Shown: in pieces, positions 1 to 10,100 of the stretch
Layout of the letters: the number at the start of each line of letters is the position of its first letter
How positions within the stretch are numbered: the stretch's first letter is position 1
Virus record (IMG/VR): IMGVR_UViG_3300044617_001137
Coordinates: 1-27,704 of that record
DNA length: 27,704 nucleotides
From: a virus
Strand: one strand, 5' to 3'
The notes under the pieces: model-generated
The model's database searches: none
What the model was told of the DNA's origin: nothing
What the model saw: only the letters and a program-made list of their open reading frames with translations
Position numbers and translations under genes: made by a program

Positions 1-189
1 ATCCAGTACGTGAAGTCCACTAACCAGTCCAGCGGGACGATCAACCAGACTGCTGGGTACAACTGGGATCTTCAGTTGGGCTCCTCCTTGACTGGGACGA
101 GCGATATCTATACGCTGGGCATCCGGGTGCTGTCGGGCTCTTCCGGTGCGGCCATCGGGTCTTTGACCTTCTACGATTTGACGCAGTGA
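1..189 (+). CDS. 3' end of a phage structural protein (partial)
   Basis: The first reading frame is open from base 1 to a TGA at 187-189 and gives 62 residues, so the 5' part lies outside the window. The visible part is rich in Ser, Thr and Gly and alternates polar and hydrophobic residues (for example YNWDLQLGSSLTG and YTLGIRVLSG), as in a beta-rich C-terminal domain of a virion or tail-associated protein. It ends 11 bases before the next start and lies in the same orientation as the virion genes that follow, so it is probably the previous gene of that late cassette. No enzymatic motif is visible. Function is inferred from context and composition only; a fibre, adhesin or decoration protein would all fit. 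Confidence 0.6.
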   Translation: MQYVKSTNQSSGTINQTAGYNWDLQLGSSLTGTSDIYTLGIRVLSGSSGAAIGSLTFYDLTQ

Positions 190-200
190 TAGGGTAAACC

Positions 201-3200
201 ATGAGCCTTGACGTTCTTGCTCACCACCTTGCCACCAAGGGTCGCAACGGCGACTCCATGCTGGTCCACATGACCCCCGGCGAGGTCCACGGGCTGCACG
301 CCCTGGCCCTGGCGCATGGTGGGCGGCTGACCATCAACCCGGATACAGGTCTGCCCGAGGCGAACTTCCTGAAGAAACTGCTACCCGCGATTGCGGGGGC
401 GGCGCTGAACTTCTTTGCGCCCGGAATCGGTACTGCCATCGGTGGTGCACTGGGTCTTGGTGGTGCGGCTGGCTCCGCTATTGCCGTAGGCGGCATCACG
501 GGCTTGGCTACAGGCAGCTTGCAGAAAGGTCTGATGGCGGGCCTGGGCGCTTATGGTGGCGCTGGGTTGACCGAAGCTTTGCTTGGTGGTGCCGGTGCGG
601 CAGGTGCTGCGGGTGCGTTGGGTGTTGAGGGTGCGGCTACTGGTGCGGGCTCACAGGCGGCGATGCTAGCAGAGCAAGCGGCTGGTTTTGGTGGGGAGGG
701 GCTGAAGAGCTTGGCAGAAAGTGCAGCCTACGCTAAGGGCGCAACACCCAGCCTCAGCGCTGCGTTTTCTGCAGGCGCAGATGCGGCGATGAAGAATCCC
801 GGGGCGTTTTTGAAGGGGGCCGCGAAGCCGCTGATGTACGCAGCAGCACCCATCGCGGCAGACGCGATGGTGCCTACGACCACGGGCATGCCCGATTCCA
901 AGCCTGGAGACACCGGCTACCGGCGCTCATTCGTGGACTTTGACCTTGCTACGCTGGGACAAGGCCCCCAAGGCATCAGGGCCTTGGCACCCGTTCCGGC
1001 CAACCAGATCAACTACCCTGCGCCTCCTCCGGGCGCTGCAGCGGGCGGCATCGTTGCGCTTGCAGCCGGTGGTACGGCTGCAGAGCAGTTTGCTGCTGTC
1101 GGCAGAACTATGCCTACCGATTGGGGTGTTGCTGGCGGGGCGTATGACACCGCTGAAGAAAAAATTAACTACTTCAATCAACAGCGCGTCAGTCCCGAAG
1201 AACTACAAAAAGCAGGCGTTTCACAAGCAGATATTAGCTGGATGCTACAGCACGGTCTTAAACCGGCTCCTGTTGCGGCCCCTGTTGCGGCCCCTACACC
1301 GTCTCCTGCGGAGCAGTTTGCTGCTGTCGGCAGAACTATGCCTACGGATTGGGGTGTTGCTGGCGGCGCGTATGATACGCCACAGGAAAAAATTGACTAC
1401 TTCAATCAACAAAGCGTAAGCCCCGAAGAACTACAAAAAGCAGGCGTTTCACAAGCAGATATTAGCTGGATGCTACAGCACGGTCTCAAGTCTGCTGCGG
1501 TTTCAACACCCGCACCTGCACCCGCGCCTGAGTCTTACTACACCCCGCCTTCACCTGCACCCGCGCCTGAGTCTTACTACACACCGCCTTCACCTGCTCC
1601 TTACGAGCCTGAGCCTGTCTCTGCTTACCAAGCAGCGCAGCAGTTTTCTGCACCAGCGGCTGCACCAGCGGCTGCGCCTGCGGCACCAGCCCAACAGTTC
1701 ACATTTGGTGACGTCACGTTACCATCTGATTGGTATAACCGTGGCGCAATGGATAAGATCAACTGGTTTAACCAACAGAACATAACTCCGCAGCAGTTGG
1801 TACAGTCAGGTGTAGTGTCCCGAGACGATCTCAACTGGATGATGAGCCAAGGGTATAAGGCACCGGCTGAATTTGGTAGCACAATTTCTGGGTCAGAGTA
1901 TCACGTACTTAAAGACAAAGATTGGAGGTCAAAGAGCGGTGTTGCGGGCATCGCCGGGCTCAACGCAAACATTCAGCAATGGGTCGATGAAAACCCCAAC
2001 GCTACGTACGCACAGATTCAAAATGCTGCCAATCAATGGGGCGTAGATGTCGAAGACATCAAACGCGCTGTTGATGCTACTTCTCCAAATCGAACACTAG
2101 GGACACCTTATGGTTCGGGGGCATTGCGCTATGTGCTGACTAGCGAAGACTTTAAGGCTAGATCGGGCGAAACAGGTCTTGCAGGACTTAACAGTAATAT
2201 CAATCGTTGGATTGCGGAAAACCCTAAGGCTACGCGGGAAGATGCTAGCAAAGAAATGGATAGATGGGGGTTATCTAACGACGACATTAAGCGAGCAACT
2301 GGTAAATCACTTTATGAACTCTTCCCTTTACCAACCCCTAAGCCCACTCCCGCGCCTACTCCAGCACCTACCCCTGCGCCCACTCCTGCACCGGTATACG
2401 TCCCTCCAATAACCAGCGTTGGCACGCTGCCGGGTTACACGGGCACGGACAAAACGTACGGCGGTACAGACAAACTGGATCAGGTTAAGCCCGCCACTCT
2501 CGGCACAGCAGGCAAAGCCACGCGTGGTACGGAGACCATGCAGGATGTGCGCAATCTGGTGGGCAACCGCTACGCTCCGCCCACCTTCAATTACAACGTG
2601 TCCAATACTGGCGCGTCCAAGGCGGCATACGATTACCTCATGGGCCAGGGCGCGTATCCGGTCAACCAGACGCTGCCCGGTGGGGCCCCGTTGTGGAAGC
2701 CGTACGTGCAAGCAGTCGGCGCAGTTCCAGCGGATGCCTTCCCTCGGCTGAGAGCACCATCGACCACTACCTCCGGTACGACAGGTGGCGCACAGTTCGG
2801 CTTCAAAGCCCCCACAGGCGGCACCACCCTCACCGGCACGCAACGGTGGAGGAATGTTCGTACAGGCGAGATCTATCTCGCCCCCGCAGGCTACGAGCCG
2901 CCCAGCCAGGACTGGGTGTTGGATGCAGCAGCAAGCTCCAACCCGAGTACGGATGGTGGGGGTGAGGGTGTTGGTGGCCTCGGATCGCCAAGCTCTGATG
3001 GGTTTGGCCCCGGCGAAACTGCAAAAGCTGGAGGCTTGATGCATCTTGCTATGGGTGGCGCTACCGGAGGCCAGTACAACCTTGGCTCCTACTCTGACGG
3101 CGGTAGGCTCTTGCGCGGCCCGGGTGATGGCGTCTCCGACAGCATCCCGGCTACCATCGGGCGGGGTCAACCCGCACGCCTTGCCGATGGTGAGTTCGTG

Positions 3201-3362
3201 ATCCCTGCCCGCATCGTCTCGGAGCTTGGCAACGGCTCGACTGAGGCGGGCGCACGCAAGCTGTATGCAATGATGGACCGTGTGCAGCGTGCACGTCGCA
3301 AAACCACCGGCAAGAAAAAGGTCGCAGTCAACACCAAGGCTGACCGCCTCCTCCCGGCTTAA
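201..3362 (+). CDS. Repeat-containing putative internal virion / DNA-ejection protein, 1053 aa
   Basis: The ATG at 201 follows an AGGG ribosome site 7 bases upstream. Residues about 60-150 are a long Gly/Ala-rich hydrophobic stretch of the kind found in phage ejection or membrane-active proteins. Residues about 295-353 and 371-429 are two nearly identical modules (IN/DYFNQQ ... GVSQADISWMLQHG), with a diverged third at about 497-558. Two further related modules follow at about 564-626 and 641-702 (NINRWIAENPKAT, GLSNDDIKRATG). Modules are joined by Pro-rich linkers such as PTPAPTPAPTPAP. The C-terminus has GPGDGVSDSIPA, LADGEFVIPARIVSELGNGS and GARKLYAMMDRV, an ending I know from many uncultured phage structural proteins, followed by a basic tail. 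The role is inferred from neighbours; a tail-tip or inner-core component is most likely. Confidence 0.7.
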   Translation: MSLDVLAHHLATKGRNGDSMLVHMTPGEVHGLHALALAHGGRLTINPDTGLPEANFLKKLLPAIAGAALNFFAPGIGTAIGGALGLGGAAGSAIAVGGITGLATGSLQKGLMAGLGAYGGAGLTEALLGGAGAAGAAGALGVEGAATGAGSQAAMLAEQAAGFGGEGLKSLAESAAYAKGATPSLSAAFSAGADAAMKNPGAFLKGAAKPLMYAAAPIAADAMVPTTTGMPDSKPGDTGYRRSFVDFDLATLGQGPQGIRALAPVPANQINYPAPPPGAAAGGIVALAAGGTAAEQFAAVGRTMPTDWGVAGGAYDTAEEKINYFNQQRVSPEELQKAGVSQADISWMLQHGLKPAPVAAPVAAPTPSPAEQFAAVGRTMPTDWGVAGGAYDTPQEKIDYFNQQSVSPEELQKAGVSQADISWMLQHGLKSAAVSTPAPAPAPESYYTPPSPAPAPESYYTPPSPAPYEPEPVSAYQAAQQFSAPAAAPAAAPAAPAQQFTFGDVTLPSDWYNRGAMDKINWFNQQNITPQQLVQSGVVSRDDLNWMMSQGYKAPAEFGSTISGSEYHVLKDKDWRSKSGVAGIAGLNANIQQWVDENPNATYAQIQNAANQWGVDVEDIKRAVDATSPNRTLGTPYGSGALRYVLTSEDFKARSGETGLAGLNSNINRWIAENPKATREDASKEMDRWGLSNDDIKRATGKSLYELFPLPTPKPTPAPTPAPTPAPTPAPVYVPPITSVGTLPGYTGTDKTYGGTDKLDQVKPATLGTAGKATRGTETMQDVRNLVGNRYAPPTFNYNVSNTGASKAAYDYLMGQGAYPVNQTLPGGAPLWKPYVQAVGAVPADAFPRLRAPSTTTSGTTGGAQFGFKAPTGGTTLTGTQRWRNVRTGEIYLAPAGYEPPSQDWVLDAAASSNPSTDGGGEGVGGLGSPSSDGFGPGETAKAGGLMHLAMGGATGGQYNLGSYSDGGRLLRGPGDGVSDSIPATIGRGQPARLADGEFVIPARIVSELGNGSTEAGARKLYAMMDRVQRARRKTTGKKKVAVNTKADRLLPA
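1083..1486 (+). repeat. 176-bp near-identical direct repeat (two copies) inside the 1053-aa gene
   Basis: Bases 1083-1258 and 1311-1486 are the same length and nearly the same sequence, with a 228-base (76-codon) period that keeps the reading frame. They encode the duplicated EQFAAVGRTMPTDWGVAGGA module. A diverged third copy of the protein module follows at about 1690-1872. Low divergence at the DNA level, including at third codon positions, indicates a recent duplication or ongoing gene conversion. Confidence 0.85.
1513..1590 (+). repeat. 39-bp tandem repeat encoding a Pro-rich linker
   Basis: Two tandem 39-base units (1513-1551 and 1552-1590) encode a 13-residue Pro/Ala/Tyr linker containing ESYYTPPSPAPAP. 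The unit is in frame and connects the duplicated modules to the third module of the 1053-aa protein. It is likely a flexible spacer that expands by slippage. Confidence 0.75.
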
Positions 3363-3371
3363 GGACTGATC

Positions 3372-5387
3372 ATGGCTGAACCACAGATCTCACAAATCAC
3401 CCAGTCGCAAACCACCATACCGGACTATGCACGTTCGTATGTCGAAAACCTGCTAGGTCTTGCCGAAGGCACGGCGTTCCAGTATCAAAGAAACCCGGAC
3501 GGGTCCGTTGCGCTGGATAGCGCAGGTCTGCCCATCCCCTCCGGCTTCCAGCCTTACCAGCAGTACCAGGGTGAGCGTTTTGCTCAGTTCAGCCCGTTGC
3601 AGCAGAAGGCGATGCAGCAAGCGGAGCAGATGGGACAGCCCAAGGCGATGGAGGACGCAGCATCTCTTGCCGGTCTTGCAGGTCTGCGTGCGCTGAACTA
3701 CGGCTACACACCTGGGCAGGCAACGAATCAGTTCGTGGTTCCGCAGCAGTTTCAGCCTTCATCGTTCACGGCAGCGGGGGTCAGTTCTCCAGACCTCAAG
3801 CAGTTCCAGATCGGTGCGCCTGAGCGTGTGTCTTCGATGGCGGTGCAGTCGCCCACCATCAATGCGGCACAAGCACAGTACGCGCCTAGCCTGCAGGCGT
3901 ACCAGATGGGACCGGCGGACAAAGTCAGCACAACAGGGTCTCAAGTATCTGCCGGAGACATCACCGCCGCAAAGTCCACGTACGCCCCTGAGCTTCGTCA
4001 GTACCAGATGGGGCCTGCTGAACGCGTTCGCACAAGATCTTTTGCACAGCCCGGTGCTGCCGACGCGTACATGTCGCCCTACATGCAGAATGTGGTGGAC
4101 ATCGAGAAGCGCGAAGCGCAACGCCAAGCGGATATTGCCTCTACGCAGCGCGGAGCAAAGTTTGCTCAAGCCGGAGCCTTTGGGGGTGCAAGGCAGGCTA
4201 TCGAGAACGCAGAAGCTGCACGCAACCTTGCGATGCAGCAAGGGGACATCCAGACCCGAGGAACGCAGTCTGCTTACCAGCAGGCCCAGCAGCAGTTCAA
4301 CGCGGAGCAACAGGCTCGGTTGGCTGCGCAGCAAGCGAACCAGCAGGCGGGGCTCACTGTAGGTCAGCAGAACCTTGCCGCTGCGCTTGGCGTACAGCAG
4401 TTGGGCGCGGGCCAAATCGGTCTGCAAACGTCACTTGCTAACCTCAGTGCGGAGCAACAGGCCAACGTCCAGAACCAAGCCAACAAGCTGCAGGCCAGCG
4501 GGATGAACGCGCAGCAGGCGCTGCAGGCCGCGCTTGCCAACCAGCAAGCTGGGTTGACCGTCGGTCAGCAAAACCTGCAGTCTCAGCTTGGGACGCAGCA
4601 GCTTGGGACGCAGACAGGATTGCAGACGGCTTTGGCTAATCTGAGTTCCTCGCAACAAGCGGCGGTGCAGAACGCAGCGAACAACCTCCAGGCGCAGGGC
4701 ATGACTGCCCAGCAGGCGCTGCAGGCAGCACTTGCCAACCAGCAGATGGGGTTCAACGCAGGCCAGCTTAACCTACAGTCCCAGCTTGGGACGCAGCAGT
4801 TGGGGGCGCAGCAGAACCTGCAGGCGCAGCTTGCCAACCAGCAGATGGGGCTGAATGCGCAGCAGCTTGCGGAGCAGTCCAAGCAGTATGGGTACGGTCA
4901 GCAGCTTCAGGCTGCAGGGCTGGGCGCTCAGTACGGACAGGCCGCACAGCAGCTTAACGAGCAGTCAGCACAGTTCGGTGCAGGCTTGGGGCTCCAAGGG
5001 TTGCAGTCCGCTATGCAAGGTGCAGGGCAGCTTGGGCAGATTGGTCAGCAGCAGTTCGGCCAGCAGATGGGGATCAATCAGTTGTTGGGCCAGTACGGCG
5101 GTCAGCAACAACAGCAAGCGCAGAACATCCTCGGTGCACAGTACCAAGACTACCTGAGCGCCCAGAACCAACCGTACAAGCAACTGGGATTCATGTCCGA
5201 CATGCTGCGCGGCTTGCCGCTCGCACAGTCCGCGTCTACGATGTACCAGCAGCCGCCTTCTATGGGTTCTCAGTTGGTGGGTTTGGGCACAGCAGCAGCA
5301 GGCTTTGGTAAGTTGTTTGCCAAAGGCGGCGCGGTAAACAGTCGTCCCGCTGGACTCGCAGATCTGGCTATCAGCAGAATGGGTTAA
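3372..5387 (+). CDS. Gln/Ala-rich putative virion protein with hendecad repeats, 671 aa
   Basis: The ATG at 3372 has an AAGGA site upstream, 9 bases after the previous stop. Residues about 1-60 (IPDYARSYVENLLGLAEGTA) and about 225-300 (AYMSPYMQNVVDIEKREAQR, FAQAGAFGGARQAIENAEAA) match a pattern I recognise from structural proteins of many uncultured marine and freshwater tailed phages. From about residue 320 to 540 it is Gln/Ala/Leu-rich and repetitive: the motif ANQQxGxxxGQxNL recurs at bases 4335, 4536, 4734 and 4833, i.e. at 67, 66 and 33 residues. The 33-residue step contains three 11-residue units, suggesting a long helical rod. The C-terminus contains AKGGAVNSRPAGLADL. An extended component of the tail, inner core or ejection machinery is the likeliest role. 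No enzyme motif is seen. Confidence 0.7.
   Translation: MAEPQISQITQSQTTIPDYARSYVENLLGLAEGTAFQYQRNPDGSVALDSAGLPIPSGFQPYQQYQGERFAQFSPLQQKAMQQAEQMGQPKAMEDAASLAGLAGLRALNYGYTPGQATNQFVVPQQFQPSSFTAAGVSSPDLKQFQIGAPERVSSMAVQSPTINAAQAQYAPSLQAYQMGPADKVSTTGSQVSAGDITAAKSTYAPELRQYQMGPAERVRTRSFAQPGAADAYMSPYMQNVVDIEKREAQRQADIASTQRGAKFAQAGAFGGARQAIENAEAARNLAMQQGDIQTRGTQSAYQQAQQQFNAEQQARLAAQQANQQAGLTVGQQNLAAALGVQQLGAGQIGLQTSLANLSAEQQANVQNQANKLQASGMNAQQALQAALANQQAGLTVGQQNLQSQLGTQQLGTQTGLQTALANLSSSQQAAVQNAANNLQAQGMTAQQALQAALANQQMGFNAGQLNLQSQLGTQQLGAQQNLQAQLANQQMGLNAQQLAEQSKQYGYGQQLQAAGLGAQYGQAAQQLNEQSAQFGAGLGLQGLQSAMQGAGQLGQIGQQQFGQQMGINQLLGQYGGQQQQQAQNILGAQYQDYLSAQNQPYKQLGFMSDMLRGLPLAQSASTMYQQPPSMGSQLVGLGTAAAGFGKLFAKGGAVNSRPAGLADLAISRMG
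4335..4935 (+). repeat. In-frame 66/33-residue tandem repeats in the Gln-rich gene
   Basis: The marker encoding ANQQ starts at 4335, 4536, 4734 and 4833, giving spacings of 201, 198 and 99 bases. The half-period copy shows that the basic unit is 33 residues (three 11-residue segments such as ANQQMGFNAGQ and LNLQSQLGTQQ). Copies differ at many synonymous sites, so the repeat is older than the one at 1083-1486. Confidence 0.75.
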
Positions 5388-5390
5388 GAC

Positions 5391-7130
5391 ATGGAATTCG
5401 GAAACATAGCAAGTATCCTTTCCACGCTGCGGCAGTTGCCCGATCCGCAATTGCAGCAGTTCGCTGCAATGCACAAGAACGACCCCTTCTTGTTGCCGCT
5501 AGCCATACAAGAAGACACTGCGCGTAAACAGATGCGCATGGCGGCACAAGCGCGGGCGATGGGTGGGGAACCGCCCAAGGTCGTAGATCAAGCAGTGGCT
5601 TCAATAGGCCAGATGCCGATGCCGCAGATGCCGATGCCGCAAGGCGGGCCGATGCCGCAAGGTGGGCCGATGCCGCCGCAACGCGGACCGCAGATCAATA
5701 TGCCGCCTCAAGGCCCCGCAGGACTGCCAGGGCTCAACTCAGGCATGCAAAACATGGCCGACGGCGGCATCGCAGGCTACCCTGACGAAGAAGAAATCGG
5801 CATGGCCGAGGGTGGCGTGGCTCGGTATAACGGGGCGACGGGCAGCGTGACTGAAGACATGCAAGACGACGATAGTCTTCCGGTCATGGAACGTATCCGC
5901 AGGGCGCGGTTGCGTCAGGCATCGGGGAGCACGTCGCTTGTTGAACGTCCGCTGCTGGACGCGCTAGTAGCGCGTTTGCGCGGAGAATCTTCTTCGCCTG
6001 CTCTCGCGGCTTCTGCTGCTGCTCCGTCCGCTCTCGCGGCTGCTGCCGCCCCCGTTGCTACACGCCAAGGCAAGACAGGGGTAGCAGATATCGATGTGGG
6101 CCCGTCTATGGCCCCTGCGGCTGCGCCACAGCCTGGACCAGGGCCAGCACCCGAGCCAGGGCCAGGGAAACGCCCACAAGCAGGGCCAGGGCCCGTAGCG
6201 GCAGCACCGGCTGCACCGGTAATGGCACAGCCTACGGTAGCAGGTGCGAAGGAAACGGCAGCGCAGTTCTTGGATCGGAAAGCGATTGAAGACGCCATAA
6301 AGGTCTATGGCACCGACGAAGCTTCAGCCGTAGCGGCGGCACGTACGCGTATGCAAGGCGCACTGAAGCGCGACGGTAAAGCATACGCAGGCCTTGAAGC
6401 GTTGCTTAAGAAGGAAGAAGAGGGTTCCAAAGGAGAGATGGAGCAGGCCAAAGCCTTTGCGCTGATCAATGCGGGCTTGGCTATGATGTCTGGCAGTTCG
6501 CCTAACGCGCTGCAAAACATCGGTAAAGGTGCTGCGGCTGGTATGGCCGGGTATGCAGAGTCAGTTCAAGGCTTCAAGAAAGCTGCCAAGGAACGCCAAC
6601 GCGCTCTGGCAGATATCGAGAATGCGCGTCGTGCCGAGGAACGCGACGATACGAAGCTCATGCTTCAGTTTGAAGACAAGGCCGATGACCGCATGGCTAA
6701 CGCCCGCAAGTTCGGGATTAGCGCAATCATGGATGCAGGCGTCAAGAACGCTGAGATCGCTGCCCGTATCTACGACACGCAAGTTACGCAAGCCGGGGCT
6801 TTGCAGAGAGAGCAGATGGGTAATGTTTCGCGTGAAAAAATAGCTGCCGCAAACCTTGCAGCGCAAAAAGAAATTGACCGCACTCCCGCAGAAGTACGCT
6901 TGATGGAGTGGCTGCGCATTCCTGAGAATCGCAAGCTTTATGACAGCGTGAATTCTTCTAAGCGTGCTGAAGATCGCGAACTCAAGCTGTATGAGATCTA
7001 CATGAAGAACAAGCTCTTGTTGGGCGATATGAGCTTTGAAACTTTTGCTGCCGGACTCCCTTCCGCGTCTGGCGCAACCGGCGCTGGTGCAGGAGAATTC
7101 AAGGTTCTCAGCAGCCGCCCGAAACAGTAA
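5391..7130 (+). CDS. Pro/Met/Gly-rich putative virion protein, 579 aa
   Basis: The ATG at 5391 lies three bases after the previous stop, so translation is probably coupled. The N-terminus (about residues 1-60, LPDPQLQQFAAMHKNDPF) is followed by a low-complexity region of MPMPQ and GGPMPQ repeats (bases about 5615-5690). Next comes a Gly-rich segment with GGIAGYPDEEEIGMAEGG, then a Pro/Gly spacer (PGPGPAPEPGPG, bases about 6130-6200). The C-terminal half from about residue 290 is alpha-helical and charged, with a hydrophobic helix around ALINAGLAMMSGSSPNALQN and coiled-coil-like AKERQRALADIENARRAEER. The general pattern (small residues near ALINAGLAMM, then charged helices) recurs in proteins next to giant ejection proteins of uncultured phages. 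I do not recognise a named domain. A structural or DNA-ejection role is inferred from position. Confidence 0.7.
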   Translation: MEFGNIASILSTLRQLPDPQLQQFAAMHKNDPFLLPLAIQEDTARKQMRMAAQARAMGGEPPKVVDQAVASIGQMPMPQMPMPQGGPMPQGGPMPPQRGPQINMPPQGPAGLPGLNSGMQNMADGGIAGYPDEEEIGMAEGGVARYNGATGSVTEDMQDDDSLPVMERIRRARLRQASGSTSLVERPLLDALVARLRGESSSPALAASAAAPSALAAAAAPVATRQGKTGVADIDVGPSMAPAAAPQPGPGPAPEPGPGKRPQAGPGPVAAAPAAPVMAQPTVAGAKETAAQFLDRKAIEDAIKVYGTDEASAVAAARTRMQGALKRDGKAYAGLEALLKKEEEGSKGEMEQAKAFALINAGLAMMSGSSPNALQNIGKGAAAGMAGYAESVQGFKKAAKERQRALADIENARRAEERDDTKLMLQFEDKADDRMANARKFGISAIMDAGVKNAEIAARIYDTQVTQAGALQREQMGNVSREKIAAANLAAQKEIDRTPAEVRLMEWLRIPENRKLYDSVNSSKRAEDRELKLYEIYMKNKLLLGDMSFETFAAGLPSASGATGAGAGEFKVLSSRPKQ

Positions 7131-7139
7131 GGATTCAGC

Positions 7140-10100
7140 ATGCAGATCTACACCGTCGAGGGCCCTGACGGGCGTATCTACGAAGTCGAGGGCCCTGCGG
7201 GAGCCACCACCGCCCAGGTCATCGCGGCGGTGCGTCGTCAGATCGCTGCACAGCCTGCGGCACCCAAGCCCGAAGGCGGCTTCATTGCTGCGGCCAAGGC
7301 CGGTGCTACCGAGCTAGGTGGCGGCATCTCTGCGTTGATGGGCAAGGTGGGCCTCAAGGACGAGGCCAAGGCAGAGGCCGAGTACCAAGCGGCCAAGAAG
7401 CGTGCAGCGGAGATCTTTAAGCCCACCGAAGAGGGCTGGACCGAAGCGCCCCTCACCAAGTTCAAGGAACTTCTGGGCGGCTCTTTGCCGTACATGGCCG
7501 CTCCGCTGGCCGCTGGTGCCGCCGCTGCTACGTTGCCCGTGACGGGCACTGCCGCCGCGCTCACTACGCTCGGTGCTGCCGGTCTGACCTCTGCTGGTCA
7601 GTTCACAGCGACCAACCTGTCGAGACAGTTGGAGGAGGGCAAGAAGCTTGCCGAGACCAGCCTCGGCTCCGCCGCCGCTGCGGCCATCCCACAGGCCGCG
7701 CTAGACACGCTGTCCATGCGGATGATCCCCGGCATCGGGCGCATCTTTGGTCAGGCGGGCGTCAAGATCACGGCGGAGAACGCCAAGGAGATCGCTGAGC
7801 AGGGCCTGAAGAAGACGCTGGCTGACTACGCCGCCAAGACCGGCAGAACCGCAGGCATCGAAGGTGCCACCGAAGCAACGCAGCAGGTGTTCGAGCGCTT
7901 GCAAGCAGGGCTGAGCATCACTGACCCCCAAGCACGTCAGGAGTACTTCGACAGCTTCATCGGCGGTGCCGTCCTGGGTGGCACGTTGGCCCCTGTAGGC
8001 CGCGCTGTTGAGCGTGGTGGTGAGAAGCGGCAAGCTCGTGGCCTGCTGGAGAAGCAGGCACAGGAGGAGCGTGCAGCCGCAGCGAAGGCGGAGGCTGAGA
8101 GGAAGAAGTCGCCGGAGTACCTGCTCGGTCTTGACACGCAGTACAACGAGGCTGTTGCCAAGGTGCGGGAGCTTCAGGCGGCGGTCAAGAAGAAGCCTGC
8201 TAAGGACGCAGACCCGGCGCAGTGGGCGGAGTACAACCAGAAGGTTGCTGAACTCAAGGAGTTCACCGCCAACACCATGCGCCCGATCACGGCGGAGTAC
8301 ACACCTCGCAAGGCTGAGATCGCGAAGGTCAAGGATCAGCGTGCGGCAGAAGTTGAGGCCGCAGCAGCGCAAGAGATTCCCCAGGAAGCGCAGAAGCTCC
8401 CCTACTACGCATCTGCTCAAGAAACCATCCCCGGGCTTGAGCCGGTAGAGGCCGCACCGGCAGCGGCGGAAGAAACTGTTGACTACGCCAAGCAGGCACG
8501 CGACCTCAAAGAGTACCTCGTAGATCTGCAGACCCAAGCCAAGACCACTACGGATCTTGATGCCAAGCTGAAGCTCAGCACGGATTACGCACGGGCCGAG
8601 GCCGCACTCAAGGAAGCAACACGGCTGACCAAGGCGTCGGGGCAAGAGGAAGGCAAGGCAATTGACAAGCTGCGCAAGCAGATGGCGGTCGCTGAAGACC
8701 AGGGTGATCTTGAGGCACAAGGGCGCATCGCTCAGCAACTCAAGTCTTTGGGTGTCACCGACCTTGGTGCGCAGGCAGAACTGGACCTGGGCAAGCCCCA
8801 GGCGCTGAAGAAGCTGCAGGTGCCCACCGACATGGCCGACTACCAAGCCGCGCAGCAACGCGCAGCAGAGGAGAAGGCCGCACGCGAAGCACAGCAACGC
8901 CAACAACAGCAGCTTGCCCGGGAAGCATATGAGCGGTCGCAGCAGACCGCTGGCATGTACACAGATGTTCTGGCCGCTGCACAGCGTCGGGCCGCTGACC
9001 GTGCCGCTGCTGAAGCCGAGACCAAGGCCGAGACCGAGCGTACACAGCGCGAAGAGGAACTTGTTGGCAAGCTCGTGGAGTCAACGGGGGCGGTGCAGCC
9101 GCAGCCTGTGCCGCAGGCACGCATGGCGTTGCCCGCCAGAGAGACCACGGAGAGCCTGTACGACCAAGCAGCAGAGCTTCGTGCACAGTTGACGTTTGCT
9201 CAGCAGACGCGCAACAAGAACTTGGAGGCTCGAGTACGCCAACAGCTTCAGCAAATTGGCGCGTCACCTGAGGAAAAGGGCTCCGCGCTGGACCTGGGTG
9301 CCACCGCCCGCGAGGCGGGCGTCGAGGGTGAACTCACGCCTGAGGCGATGGAGCAGAACCGGCTGATGCGCCTGGGGCAGCGGCAGTTGATGTCCTACGA
9401 CCAGCTTGTCAAGTTCATCACGCAGGCCAGAGAGCGTGAGCAGGCGGCAGTCGATGAGAAGACCAAAGCCCAGTACAAGTACCGCGCTGAGCAACTCAAG
9501 CAGGCGGCAATCGGCTTTGCGCTGCAAGAAATCAACGGGCGTAGGCGGCAATACGGACTGCCAGAGCTAGAACACAAAGACGCGATGCGTGCCGTTACTG
9601 GGCTGGCCCGCCCGTTGAACGAGTTGGTTGCGCGTGGTGCGCAGATCTTCGAGGAGCCGGTGGTTGTCCGTGGACAGCAGCGCGGCATTCGGCTTGTTGA
9701 GGGTGCGCAGGAGTTCGAGCGGCCACCAGCGGGCAAGCGCACGTTTTCTGAGGCAGGCTTCCCTGCTGCAGCCGACACTTTGCGAGAGCAGTTCCGCCAA
9801 GTGGTGGAGACCGTCAGCGGCAAGCCCCAAGTTGCGCCGCCTGCACCATACGCCAAGCCTCCTGGCCCTGTCCGCAAGGTTGTTCCTGAGCAGCGCGAGT
9901 TGTTCCTGACGCCGCCTCCGGCAGAAGAGCCTGTGTCGCTGGCACCAGAAGGCTTCTTTGCCAAGGGGACTGACAAGGCCGCATCGGCAGATGATGCGCA
10001 ACTCCTGCGCCAGATGCAGGATGTCTACACGACACTCACGCCGCAGCAACAGAGCGTTGTGCGTGAGCAGGCGCAGCGTGCTGCCGATGGCAAGCCGCTG

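Noticed and set aside
4335-4935. CRISPR-like or satellite repeat array
   Set aside because: The repeats are in frame, degenerate and encode a Gln-rich helical segment; there are no unique spacers of constant length.
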